From Massilia phosphatilytica (GTDB taxonomy: Bacteria; Pseudomonadota; Gammaproteobacteria; Burkholderiales; Burkholderiaceae_D): 64,000 nucleotides of DNA. The stretch is from the NCBI RefSeq assembly GCF_002968015.1, contig NZ_PUIP01000015.1, positions 124,001-188,000 of the forward strand, given 5' to 3'. Shown here piece by piece: positions 50,219-58,725 of the stretch (positions are counted from its first letter, which is position 1; each line of letters begins with the position of its first letter). The position numbers and the translations under genes are program-made. Below the pieces are notes generated by a model that saw only the letters and a program-made list of their open reading frames with translations, had not been told where the DNA came from and made no database searches.

Positions 50219-52013
50219 GTATCCCCGCCCGCAGCTGGTCCGCGACAATTGGATCAACCTGAACGGTAAATGGCGCTTCCGTTTCGACGATGAGCTGGTC
50301 AACAAGATGCCGGAAGGCGTCACCGGCTGGACCCACGAAATCAACGTGCCGTTCGCGCCCGAGACGGAACTCTCGGGCATCCAGGACACCGGCTTCCACC
50401 GCTTCTGCTGGTACGAGCGCGACTTCGAGCTGATGCCGTCCGAAGAGCGCGTCATCCTGCATTTCGGCGCCGTCGATTATCTTGCCCGCGTGTGGGTCAA
50501 CGGCCAGCTCGTGGCCGAGCACGAGGGCGGCCACACGCCGTTCCGCGCCGACATCACACCCGCGCTCAACGCCAGCGGCAAGCAGACCGTGACGGTGTTC
50601 GTCGAAGACGACCCGGCCGATCTCGCCAAGCCGCGCGGCAAGCAGGACTGGCTGCTGGAACCGCACTCGATCTGGTATCCGCGCACGACCGGCATCTGGC
50701 AGACCGTGTGGATCGAAAAAGTGGCGCGCACCTTCATCCAGACCCTGCGCTGGACGCCGCTGTTCGAAACCTTCGAGATCGGTTGCGAAGTGTTTGCTGG
50801 CGGCGACATCCAGGAAGACATGTTCGTCGAGGTCAAGATCTGGCACGGCAAGCAATTGCTTGCGGACGACAACTACAAGCTGCTGGCGGGCGAGGCCAAT
50901 CGCAAGATCGCGCTGTCCGACCCCGGCATCGACGATTCGCGCAACGAGCTGTTGTGGAGCCCGGAGCGGCCGACCTTGCTGGACGCCGAGGTGATCCTGC
51001 GCTGCGGCGACAGGATCGTCGACCACGTGAAGTCGTACACGGCGCTGCGCTCGTTCCACATCAACCGCGACCGCCTGCTGCTGAATGGCCGCCCGTATCC
51101 GCTGCGCCTCGTGCTGGACCAGGGCTACTGGACCGAGTCGTTCATGACGGCGCCGTCGGACGAACACCTCAAGCGCGACGTCGAACTGGCCAAGCTGATG
51201 GGCTTCAACGGCGTGCGCAAGCACCAGAAGATCGAGGATCCGCGCTACCTGTACTGGGCCGACAAGCTGGGCCTGCTCGTGTGGGAAGAGATGCCCTCGG
51301 CCTACCGCTTCGCCCCGCGCGCGATCACGCGCATGGTCAAGGAATGGACGGAAGCCATCGAGCGCGATTACAGCCACCCGTGCATCATCGTGTGGGTGCC
51401 GTTCAACGAATCCTGGGGCGTCCCGAACCTGACGCTGACCCAGGCGCATCGCAACGCGGTCGAGGCGCTGTACCACCTGACGCGCACCCTCGATTCGACC
51501 CGCCCGGTGATCGGCAACGACGGCTGGGAAGCGTCGGCCACCGACATCCTGGGCATCCATGACTACGACTGCAACCCCGACAAGCTGAAGGCGCGCTACG
51601 AGGTTTCCGACCCCGTGCGCACGCTGTTCGACCAGCGCCGCCCTGGCGGACGCATCCTCACCTTGGACGGCTTCCCGCACCGCGGCCAGCCCATCGTGCT
51701 TACCGAATTCGGCGGCATCGCATTCGATCCGAACGCGACGCCCGAGGACGGCACGTGGGGCTATACCCGTGCCCATACGGCCGAGAGTTATCACGCGCTG
51801 TACCGAGATCTGCTGAAGGTGGTCAACGAGACCTTCATGTTCAGCGGCTTCTGCTATACCCAGTTCGCCGACACGTTCCAGGAAGCGAACGGCCTGCTCA
51901 ACGCGGACCGTACACCCAAGCTGCCGTTCGAGGTGATCAGCGCGGCGACGCGCAACGTCACCCTCGAACCCAAGGACGTGGAAGAGGAGGGAGACAAGCC
52001 GGGCCAGGCCTGA
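50205..52013 (+). CDS. Cytoplasmic GH2 glycoside hydrolase
   Basis: A 602-aa retaining glycosidase without signal peptide. Domain order is sugar-binding beta-sandwich (about 10-175), immunoglobulin-like domain (about 180-285) and TIM barrel (about 286-590). Glu402 in PFNESWG is the acid/base and Glu501 in LTEFGG the nucleophile. It is much shorter than LacZ and nearer to beta-glucuronidase-like GH2 proteins, but SIWYPRTTGIWQTVWIE marks a distinct group whose substrate I cannot name. Its position behind galK suggests release of galactose from an imported beta-galactoside. AAGGAAAGGA precedes the ATG. Confidence 0.85.
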   Translation: MSQFEYPRPQLVRDNWINLNGKWRFRFDDELVNKMPEGVTGWTHEINVPFAPETELSGIQDTGFHRFCWYERDFELMPSEERVILHFGAVDYLARVWVNGQLVAEHEGGHTPFRADITPALNASGKQTVTVFVEDDPADLAKPRGKQDWLLEPHSIWYPRTTGIWQTVWIEKVARTFIQTLRWTPLFETFEIGCEVFAGGDIQEDMFVEVKIWHGKQLLADDNYKLLAGEANRKIALSDPGIDDSRNELLWSPERPTLLDAEVILRCGDRIVDHVKSYTALRSFHINRDRLLLNGRPYPLRLVLDQGYWTESFMTAPSDEHLKRDVELAKLMGFNGVRKHQKIEDPRYLYWADKLGLLVWEEMPSAYRFAPRAITRMVKEWTEAIERDYSHPCIIVWVPFNESWGVPNLTLTQAHRNAVEALYHLTRTLDSTRPVIGNDGWEASATDILGIHDYDCNPDKLKARYEVSDPVRTLFDQRRPGGRILTLDGFPHRGQPIVLTEFGGIAFDPNATPEDGTWGYTRAHTAESYHALYRDLLKVVNETFMFSGFCYTQFADTFQEANGLLNADRTPKLPFEVISAATRNVTLEPKDVEEEGDKPGQA

Positions 52014-52082
52014 TCCAGGCGCCGCCCGGCGCGCTCCGAACCCCGACGCGAGCACGGCACCCTTTGGGCGCCCGCCCCATCG

Positions 52083-52108
52083 CAGCGCGGCCATCCTTGG
52101 CCGCGCTG
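52083..52108 (+). terminator. 11-bp hairpin after the gal operon
   Basis: CAGCGCGGCCA (52083-52093), loop TCCT and TGGCCGCGCTG (52098-52108) form a perfect stem in the 211-nt gap between GH2 and the fusion gene. No T run follows, so it may be a Rho-assisted or stabilising structure rather than a classical terminator. Confidence 0.45.
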
Positions 52109-52224
52109 TGGACGGGTTCGCTCGTCCGTACCGCGCGCAGAGCGTCCGCCGCCGCGCCGCGGTGCGGTCGGTCGGCCCACGCCACCGATCAACTGCACGC
52201 CCCGCGGGGCGAAAAGGAGCCATC

Positions 52225-54843
52225 ATGTCCACGATCGTCGTTTTCAGCCACCTGCGCTGGGATTTCGTGTTCCAGCGGCCGCAGCACCTGCTGTCGCGCC
52301 TGGCGCAGCATTATCCGATCCTGTTCGTCGAAGAACCGGTGTACGATGACGGCGCCCCGTTCATGGAACGATCGAGCCCCGCTCCGAACGTGACCGTGTG
52401 CCGCGCGCACACCCCCATCCACGCCAACGGTTTCCACGACGAGCAGCTGCGCCTGCTCCAGCCCATGGTCGCGCAGCTGGCACCGCCAGGGGAAGAGGTC
52501 GTCGCGTGGTTCTACACGCCGATGGCGCTGCCGCTGCTGCAATTGCTGCGTCCCGCGCTTGTCGTGTATGACTGCATGGATGAACTGGCCTCGTTCCGGA
52601 ATCCGCCCAAACAATTGCTGCAGCGTGAAAGTGCGCTGCTCTCCATCGCCGACCTCGTGTTCGCCGGCGGCCCCAGCCTGTACGAGGCCAAGCGCCACCG
52701 CCACCCGAACGTGCACTGCTTTTCCAGCAGCGTCGACGTCGTGCACTTCCAGCAGGCGCTGGACCGCACGCGCACGCATCCGCAGCAGGACGCCATCCCG
52801 CATCCGCGCCTGGGCTTCTACGGCGTGCTGGACGAGCGCTTCGACCCGGACCTCGTCGGCCTGGTCGCCGATGCGCATCCCGATTGGCAGATCGTGCTGG
52901 CCGGACCGGTCGTCAAGATCGATCCGGAGCGTCTTCCACGCCGCCCCAACATCCACTACCTGGGCCAGCAGCCGTACTCGGCCTTGCCCGACCTGCTCGC
53001 CGGCTGGGATGTGTGCCTGATGCCGTTTGCCATCAACGAGGCGACGAAATTCATCAGCCCCACCAAGGTGCTCGAATACATGGCGGCGCAACTGCCGATC
53101 GTCAGCACGCCGATCGCCGATGTCGCCAATCCGTACGGCCACGTGGTCGCGATCGCGGCCACGCCCGACGAATTCATCGCCGCCTGCGAAGCGGCGCTCG
53201 CGCAGACGCCCGAACAGCGCCGCCACATGGTCGATGCGATGCAGGCCGTCGTCGCCGCCACGTCGTGGGACAACACGGCCGCGCGCATGCGCGAGCTGAT
53301 CGACACCGCGCCGCCGCACACGGACCGGCGTGCGACACCCCGGAGCCTCGATGGCGCGGACGACCCGTCCGCAGCCTCTTTGCGTAGCGACGCCCGGCGC
53401 GGGTCGAAAGTGAACCCGCTGCGCGCACACGAGCCCCACGTGGGCGCGATCGTCATCGGCGGCGGGCCGACGGGCCTGTCGGCCGCGTACCACCTCGGCG
53501 CCGATGCGCTGCTGCTGGATCGCAACGAGTCCATCGGCGGCTGGTGCCGCTCCATCGAGGACAATGGCTTCACGTTCGATTACGCGGGCCACATCATGTT
53601 CTCGAACGACCCGTACGTGCTCAAGATGTACGAGGTGCTGCTGGGCGATAACATCCATTGGCAGAACCGCGAAGCCTGGGTCTACAGCAAGGGCGTCTAC
53701 ACCCGCTATCCGTTCCAGGGCGCGCTGTACGGCCTGCCGCCGAAGGTCATCACGGAATGCGTGATGGGCGCCATCGAAGCCCGCTACGAAAGCGCGGAGG
53801 GCAAGACGGCGGCCGCGCAAGCCGTCGACGACTGCTGCGCCGACGGCACGACGGACGTGTGCAATACCGATCGGGCCGTGAAGGGCGAAGTACGGAACTT
53901 CGAGCAATTCATCTACAAGGTGTGGGGCAAGGGCATCGCGAAGCATTTCGCGATCCCATACAACCGCAAGATCTGGACGGTGCCGCTGTCCGAGATGGAG
54001 ACGTCGTGGCTCGGCGGCCGCGTCCCGCTGCCGAACCTGGAAGAAATCATCCAGGGCGCGCTGGAACCGTCGCCGAAGCCGCTGGGCCCGAACGCCCGCT
54101 TCGGCTACCCTTTGACGGGCGGCTTCCAGGCGTTGATGAATGGCTTCCTGCCGCACATCAAGGGCAAGATCGAGCTGAATGCCGACGTCGTGCAGGTGCT
54201 GCCGCGCGAACACATCGTCGCGCTTCGTGACGGCCGCCGCTTCCGCTACGACGACCTGATTTCCACGATGCCGCTGCCGGAGCTGATCAAGGCGATCGGC
54301 GACGAGGCACCGGAAGAGGTGAGGGCGGCGGCGAAGGGCCTGCGCCATGTGTCGATCCGCTGCGTGAACATCGGCATCGACCGTGTCGCCACCGACAAGC
54401 ACTGGATCTACTATCCGGAAGACACGATCTTCCACCGCATCTTTGTGCAGGGCAATGCGAGCCCCGGCTGCAATCCGCCGGGCGGCTTCGGTTTTACGTG
54501 CGAGATCTCGTATTCGCCCTATAAACCGTTGCCCGTCGACGGTGAGGCGCTGATCGCGCGTGCCATCGAGGATTGCCGCAAGGTCGGCATGATCCAGGAT
54601 GGCGACACGATCCTGGCCGCGAACCAGGTCGACATGCCCTACGCCTACGTGCTGTACGACCACGCACGCGCCCGTAACGTCGAGACGTGCAAGGCATGGC
54701 TGAAGCAGTTCGACATCACGCTCGTCGGTCGCTACAGCGAGTGGGAATACTACAATTCCGACCACGCCCTGCTGGCCGGCAAGCGCGGCGCCGACATCGT
54801 GCATGCCAAGCGCGCGCGGGCGCAGAAGGCGAGTTCGGAGTAG
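52225..54843 (+). CDS. Glycosyltransferase fused to UDP-galactopyranose mutase-like flavoprotein
   Basis: An 872-aa protein with two enzyme modules. Residues 1 to about 362 form a GT-B glycosyltransferase: HLRWDFVFQRPQHLLSRLA start, YDCMDELASF near 115-124, and a C-terminal donor-site half with ISPTKVLEYMAAQLPIVST (277-295). A linker of about 40 polar residues (about 365-405) follows. Residues about 406-865 form an FAD-binding amine-oxidase/UGM-like module: VIGGGPTGLSAAYHL (dinucleotide motif Gly412-Gly417), SIGGWCRS, and IPYNRKIWTVPLSEM. These activities are usually separate, adjacent genes. AAAAGGAG precedes ATG 52225. It may build a galactofuranose-like or other cell-surface glycan; donor and acceptor are unknown. 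Confidence 0.85.
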   Translation: MSTIVVFSHLRWDFVFQRPQHLLSRLAQHYPILFVEEPVYDDGAPFMERSSPAPNVTVCRAHTPIHANGFHDEQLRLLQPMVAQLAPPGEEVVAWFYTPMALPLLQLLRPALVVYDCMDELASFRNPPKQLLQRESALLSIADLVFAGGPSLYEAKRHRHPNVHCFSSSVDVVHFQQALDRTRTHPQQDAIPHPRLGFYGVLDERFDPDLVGLVADAHPDWQIVLAGPVVKIDPERLPRRPNIHYLGQQPYSALPDLLAGWDVCLMPFAINEATKFISPTKVLEYMAAQLPIVSTPIADVANPYGHVVAIAATPDEFIAACEAALAQTPEQRRHMVDAMQAVVAATSWDNTAARMRELIDTAPPHTDRRATPRSLDGADDPSAASLRSDARRGSKVNPLRAHEPHVGAIVIGGGPTGLSAAYHLGADALLLDRNESIGGWCRSIEDNGFTFDYAGHIMFSNDPYVLKMYEVLLGDNIHWQNREAWVYSKGVYTRYPFQGALYGLPPKVITECVMGAIEARYESAEGKTAAAQAVDDCCADGTTDVCNTDRAVKGEVRNFEQFIYKVWGKGIAKHFAIPYNRKIWTVPLSEMETSWLGGRVPLPNLEEIIQGALEPSPKPLGPNARFGYPLTGGFQALMNGFLPHIKGKIELNADVVQVLPREHIVALRDGRRFRYDDLISTMPLPELIKAIGDEAPEEVRAAAKGLRHVSIRCVNIGIDRVATDKHWIYYPEDTIFHRIFVQGNASPGCNPPGGFGFTCEISYSPYKPLPVDGEALIARAIEDCRKVGMIQDGDTILAANQVDMPYAYVLYDHARARNVETCKAWLKQFDITLVGRYSEWEYYNSDHALLAGKRGADIVHAKRARAQKASSE

Positions 54844-54850
54844 GCGCGCG

Positions 54851-54882
54851 CACCGGGCGCGCCGTCGTCGCCGTGCCCGGTG
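54851..54882. terminator. Hairpin between convergent genes
   Basis: CACCGGGC (54851-54858) and GCCCGGTG (54875-54882) pair around a 16-nt GC-rich loop, in the 46 nt separating the fusion gene from the convergent lipoprotein gene. It could end transcripts from both sides, though neither side has a T run. Confidence 0.4.
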
Positions 54883-54889
54883 TCGCTTG

Positions 54890-55531
54890 TCAGTGCTGGA
54901 TGACGCCGCCGCTCAGGCTGACGCGATCGCCGGTGCGGAAATCTGGCGTCGTCTGCTGGGTCACGACCTGCGTGCTGCCGTCGTCCATGCGCAGGGTGAC
55001 GCGGTAGACGCGATCGGGGGAAGAACCGGTCGTGCCGCCCGAGCTGCTGCCCATGGCGGCGCTGGCGCTGCTTTCGCCTTCGGTGGTGGCGCTGCTCGAC
55101 CGCGGCATGACTTCGATGGCGGCGACGGTGGCGTTCGGGCTCGTGCTGGCCGCGGAGGTGCTGCCCCTGGACATGCCGCTGCCCGTGGCGGCACCCTGGT
55201 CCTGCATCATGCCGGTCGTGCCGCCACCGCTTTGCGCGCCCGAAGTGTCGTAGCCGCTCGAGCTGCCCGCCGCGCCGGCGCTGCCGGACGAGCCCGAGGA
55301 ACCGCTGCCGCCACCCCAGCTGCCCGCTCCCTGCGATCCGGTGCCGCCGCCGGTGCCCGACATGCCGCCGCTGGTCGACGTGCCTGTTGCCGTGCCGCTG
55401 CTGCCCGTTTCGCCGGCGGTGCCACTGGTGCCGCTGCTGCCCATGCCGCCGCGCCAGGAACTGCACGCGGACAGCCCGACTGCAAGCGCCAGCAAGCCCG
55501 CCAGGAAGACGCTCTGGTGTTTTCGCTTCAT
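54890..55531 (-). CDS. Gly/Ser-rich lipoprotein with SlyB-like C-terminal segment
   Basis: A 213-aa predicted lipoprotein; the signal peptide ends in GLSAC (Cys at about 23). About residues 24-165 are a low-complexity Gly/Ser/Thr tract with no fold visible. The C-terminal 40 residues (YRVTLRMDDGSTQVVTQQ... and FRTGDRV) resemble the end of SlyB/Pcp-type outer-membrane lipoproteins. Start ATG 55531 has AAGGAG 7 nt upstream. The low-complexity part may be a flexible spacer across the periplasm. Confidence 0.75.
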   Translation of the reverse strand: MKRKHQSVFLAGLLALAVGLSACSSWRGGMGSSGTSGTAGETGSSGTATGTSTSGGMSGTGGGTGSQGAGSWGGGSGSSGSSGSAGAAGSSSGYDTSGAQSGGGTTGMMQDQGAATGSGMSRGSTSAASTSPNATVAAIEVMPRSSSATTEGESSASAAMGSSSGGTTGSSPDRVYRVTLRMDDGSTQVVTQQTTPDFRTGDRVSLSGGVIQH

Positions 55532-55687
55532 GATCAACTCCTTCTGATGGGATAGTGTCAGGTTAGATGAGTGACGATGCCGCGTGCCACTTTGGTAAGA
55601 GGCGCGTTCGGTATCTGCGTTCAAACTGCCTGCCGTTGAGCATGAGCCACGTCAAAGTCGTGGTGAATAGCGGATTGACGCGCCGAT

Positions 55688-56083
55688 TCAACGTGCAACG
55701 GCGGCGCGCGCTGCCAGCAGCGCCATCACGCTGTTCGCGACGATGGCGGCGCTGACGTCGACGGCCCAGTCGTGCACGCTGGCGCCGCGGTAGGGAAAGA
55801 AACTTTGTACGAACTCGTCACCCGCGCCCATCACGGCGATCGCCAGCACGGCCTTGCACGCGCGCGCCAGCGGCGTGCCGCGGCTGCCGCTGAACCACAG
55901 CGCGGCCAGCACGGCATAGGCGATCGAATGGAGAACGGCGCCCGGTGCGTACGCGCCGATATCGGCGCGGGCGCCCGGGAAATTACCGACCGTAATGATG
56001 GTCAAGTACATCAGGATGGCCCCCGCAAGGCACAGCAGGCGCATGCGCGGATTCTGCAGGAGCGTGAATAAAGGCGTCGTCAT
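55688..56083 (-). CDS. VanZ-like membrane protein
   Basis: A protein of about 131 aa with three to four hydrophobic segments (LLCLAGAILMYLTIITVG, APGAVLHSIAYAVLAALWF, VLAIAVMGAGDEFVQSFFP, VDVSAAIVANSVMALLAA). HSIAYAVLA and DEFVQSFFPYRGASVHDWAVDVSA are the VanZ-family hallmark pattern. The ATG at 56083 gives the usual family length; the frame extends to a GTG at 56158 with a His-rich start, and neither has a strong ribosome site. Function in this family is mostly unknown. Confidence 0.75.
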   Translation of the reverse strand: MTTPLFTLLQNPRMRLLCLAGAILMYLTIITVGNFPGARADIGAYAPGAVLHSIAYAVLAALWFSGSRGTPLARACKAVLAIAVMGAGDEFVQSFFPYRGASVHDWAVDVSAAIVANSVMALLAARAAVAR

Positions 56084-56188
56084 GGCAAGGAGGCTTGGAA
56101 AAGCGCTCACCTTACCATGGTCGTTGTGCACGTGCACATGACACACATGCGGAACCACGTCCCGCCAGCCAGGTCGGAACGTCCGGCG

Positions 56189-56512
56189 TCAGATCGTGAG
56201 GGCTGGCGCGCCGTCCGGGTAGTGGGCGTCGAAACAGCTGGCGCAATCGGCGCAGAACAGGTGGGCCATGCGCACCGTGGACTGGCGCAGGACCAGCTTC
56301 AGGTGGCCGCTCTGGCATTTGGGACAAATCTCTCGGACACTGCCGAAAGTCTGTACGTGAAGAGGTTGCCCTTCATCGTCGATATGGTCGATGACCATGC
56401 GCGGATTGAGCTCGCTGAGAACCAGACAGTCTTCCGGTTCCGCGTGGCGGCGGCGCGATGGTTCGGCGTGGTGCTGGGGTGGCGACATCGTCTCAGGTAC
56501 GGGTAAAGTCAT
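56189..56512 (-). CDS. Small zinc-ribbon-like protein
   Basis: A 107-aa protein of unknown function. Two cysteine pairs, CPKC (about 63-66) and CADC (about 87-90) followed by another Cys and CFDAHYPDG, suggest a zinc ribbon. The preceding residues HHAEPSRRRHAEPEDCLV are polar. ATG 56512 is preferred because AAGGAG lies 8 nt upstream. No signal peptide; it may bind nucleic acid or a protein partner. Confidence 0.6.
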   Translation of the reverse strand: MTLPVPETMSPPQHHAEPSRRRHAEPEDCLVLSELNPRMVIDHIDDEGQPLHVQTFGSVREICPKCQSGHLKLVLRQSTVRMAHLFCADCASCFDAHYPDGAPALTI

Positions 56513-56661
56513 TGGACCGGCTCCTTGTTGTGTCTTGTCCCCACGCGACAGGAAATTCGCGAGGCGCAAGATTCATCATAGCGGAATCCTGAAATGGTTC
56601 AAGCACGACAACAAAAAGAATTGGTGCAGTGCGTGGCGGACACAACAACATCGATACGGAA

Positions 56662-56693
56662 CAAAAAAAATGCCCGCCAACGGAGGACGGGCA
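56662..56693 (-). terminator. Intrinsic terminator (minus strand)
   Basis: Read on the minus strand, TGCCCG (56688-56693 side) pairs with CGGGCA (56671-56676 side), extended by a CC/GG pair, and is followed by a run of eight T (the plus-strand A run at 56663-56670). Good stem and T tract make this a convincing Rho-independent terminator. Confidence 0.7.
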
Positions 56694-56790
56694 CAACCCA
56701 AGATCGGGCCAAGAGACGCGGGATTCGGTGCGGTGTGCCGCGGGCGGCACACCTTCTGCGATCACGCATATCGGTTGCATGTATGCAGAT
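56662..56790 (-). ncRNA. Candidate intergenic small RNA
   Basis: On the minus strand a -10-like TATACT (56797-56802) would start a transcript near 56790. It contains a strong hairpin (GGTGTGCCGC pairing with GCGGCACACC, 56732-56753) and ends in an intrinsic terminator at 56662-56693. The unit lies between an upstream minus-strand terminator (56900-56927) and the next gene's start, so it would be independent. No good -35 was found and no coding frame fits. The family is not recognised. Confidence 0.4.
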
Positions 56791-56897
56791 GAACCTAGTA
56801 TAGGGAGCGAATGTGAACGCACCATGACACATCTCAAGTGTGAGCCCCTTTGCGCCCGAACGTTTTCGGATGGGATTGGTCACGTGTCTGACAGCGA

Positions 56898-56927
56898 TAA
56901 AAAAAAAAGCCCGCTGGTTGCGGGCTT
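56898..56927 (-). terminator. Intrinsic terminator downstream of the SDR gene (minus strand)
   Basis: On the minus strand AAGCCCGC, a 5-nt loop and GCGGGCTT (56907-56927) are followed by a run of about ten T (plus-strand A run ending at 56908). It lies 125 nt after the SDR stop codon and should end that transcript. The 539-nt gap 56513-57051 contains this, the candidate small RNA and no credible coding frame. Confidence 0.8.
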
Positions 56928-57051
56928 CAAACTATTTTCTTGGAGGAGAATAGTGGAGACAGGTGCCATTATGTTGCGGCGCGATATGCGTGTCCAATGA
57001 TGAAATCGGATACCAGTCATTCCGCGGAGTGATAATGGTCGGGCTCGCTAT

Positions 57052-57828
57052 TTATTCCTTGACCGGCACCGTGTAATTCAGCGCCATGCGGCCGCCGTCC
57101 GCATACAGCGTCTGGCCCGTCATGTACGACGCGTCGTCGCTGGCGAGGAACGCGGCGATGGCGGCGATTTCTTCCGGTTCGCCGCAGCGGCCCAGCGGCG
57201 TGCGCGACAGGATCGTGTGACGTGCTTCCGGGCTCCCCAGCACGGCCTGCTTCGCCAGTTCCGTCAGGATCGTGCCCGGGCCGATCGCATTGACCCGGAT
57301 GCCATGCTGGGCCAGGCTGATCGCCGTCACGCGCGTAAGCTGGTTGACCCCGCCCTTGGACACGACGTACGGGATCTGGTTGGGAATCGTCAGTTCCGCG
57401 TTCACGCTCGACATGTTGATGATGCAGCCGCGCTGTTGCGTATCCTTGCGCTTGACCATCACGCGCGCGACGGCCTGGCTGCACAGGAACATCGACTTCA
57501 GGTTGATGCGCAGCACGCGGTCGAAATCCTCCTCGGCCAGGTCGAGGAAATCGGCGGCATGTGTCACGCCGGCGTTGTTGACGAGGATGTCGACATGGCC
57601 GAACGCGGCGAGCGTGGCAGCGACCATCGCGTCGACCTCGGCCTTGATGCTCACGTCCGCCTGGAAGAAACGTGCAGCGTCGCCCAGCGCCTCGGCCGCG
57701 GCCGCGCCTTCGGGGCGCACGTCGACGAGCATCACGCGCGCGCCCTCGCGCACGAGGCGCTCGGCGCACGCCAGGCCGATGCCCTGGCTGGCTCCGGTGA
57801 CGATGGCGGTTTTCCGGGTGAGTTTCAT
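57052..57828 (-). CDS. SDR family oxidoreductase
   Basis: A 258-aa classical short-chain dehydrogenase with TGASQGIG (about 12-19), Asp in DVRPEG suggesting NAD(H) preference, NNAGV (about 84-88), Ser in INMSSVNAE, and YVVSK supplying Tyr/Lys. ATG 57828 with AGGA upstream is preferred; the frame extends 17 codons further without support. It is monocistronic, with a strong terminator downstream. The substrate is not evident; sugar or acyl alcohols are both possible, and it lies far from the arabinose genes. Confidence 0.85.
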   Translation of the reverse strand: MKLTRKTAIVTGASQGIGLACAERLVREGARVMLVDVRPEGAAAAEALGDAARFFQADVSIKAEVDAMVAATLAAFGHVDILVNNAGVTHAADFLDLAEEDFDRVLRINLKSMFLCSQAVARVMVKRKDTQQRGCIINMSSVNAELTIPNQIPYVVSKGGVNQLTRVTAISLAQHGIRVNAIGPGTILTELAKQAVLGSPEARHTILSRTPLGRCGEPEEIAAIAAFLASDDASYMTGQTLYADGGRMALNYTVPVKE

Positions 57829-57875
57829 GGTGTCCTCGCTGCTGCAGTGAAAAGCCGCCATTGTAGCGGGCCCCG

Positions 57876-58682
57876 TCAATCGTCCCAGTCTCCCGAGGCG
57901 CCGCCGCCGTCGAAGGTGCCGCCGCCGCCGGCGGCGTCGCTGCTGTCGGCGCTTCCGCTGTCGTTGCTGTCGAAGGCGAAGGCATGAGTGCTGTCGATGG
58001 ACGCCGTGTCGTGCCGGACGCGGCGGCGCCGCCGTGCCTTCCGGCCGGATCGCCTCCCGGCACGGATCACGATGCCCCCCCCGACGATGAAGCCGAGCCC
58101 GACGAAGGCGAAGACGGCCAGCACGGCGTAACCGGCGGCCTGCGACCTGGTGTACCGTCGTGGCGCCATGTACGACTCCTGGTCGAGCAGCACCTCGATG
58201 GCGCCGACGCCCGCGTGGAGGCCGCCGTACCAGTCGTGCCGGCGGAAACAGGACGCAATCGTGTCTTCCAGGATGCGCTTCGATTGCGCGTCCGTGAGCA
58301 CGCCCTGCACGCCGCGCCCGGCTTCGATGCGCAATCGACGCAGCGCCTTCGGATTGTCCTTCGCGACGATCAGCAGCACGCCGTCATCGATGCCGACGCG
58401 CCCGAGCTTCCACGCGTCGGCCACGCGGATGCCGTACTGTTCGATGGCTTCCGGTTCGGTGGACGCCACGATCAGCACGGCGATCTGGCTGCCCGTCTTC
58501 ATCTCGTAAGAGGCCAGCGCGCTTTCCAGTTGCTGGCGCTGGTCCGGCGTCAGCATGCCGACCTCGTCGGTGACGCGCGTCCGCAGCGGCGGGACGGGTT
58601 TGAACTGCGCTTGCGCGCGGGCGTGACAGGCCAGCAGGAGCAGGAGCATCCAGGTCCACAGCAACCGCGGCAGAGGATTCAT
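57876..58682 (-). CDS. TPM-domain membrane protein (YgcG-like), copy 2
   Basis: A 268-aa protein with a signal peptide (about 1-24), a TPM domain (about 35-165; GMLTPDQRQQLESALASYEMKTGSQIAVLIV, RRLRIEAGRGVQGVLTDAQSKRILED), a membrane helix (about 186-210), a strongly basic stretch (RRSGRKARRRRRVR) and an acidic Ser/Gly tail ending in GGGASGDWDD. Its TPM domain is nearly identical to that of the copy at 59235-60089, indicating gene duplication. It is the last gene of the lemA operon, 43 nt after the TPM gene at 58726-59235. Function of the family is unclear (envelope or photosystem-repair links elsewhere). Confidence 0.82.
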   Translation of the reverse strand: MNPLPRLLWTWMLLLLLACHARAQAQFKPVPPLRTRVTDEVGMLTPDQRQQLESALASYEMKTGSQIAVLIVASTEPEAIEQYGIRVADAWKLGRVGIDDGVLLIVAKDNPKALRRLRIEAGRGVQGVLTDAQSKRILEDTIASCFRRHDWYGGLHAGVGAIEVLLDQESYMAPRRYTRSQAAGYAVLAVFAFVGLGFIVGGGIVIRAGRRSGRKARRRRRVRHDTASIDSTHAFAFDSNDSGSADSSDAAGGGGTFDGGGASGDWDD

Positions 58683-58725
58683 CGCATGGCCTCATTCAAC
58701 GACGTTGACGGGCCGCGACTCGAAC

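Noticed and set aside
56493..56837. A 114-codon minus-strand frame across the small-RNA region
   Set aside because: It runs through an intrinsic terminator and the start of the zinc-ribbon gene, has no ribosome site and mixed composition; judged non-coding.
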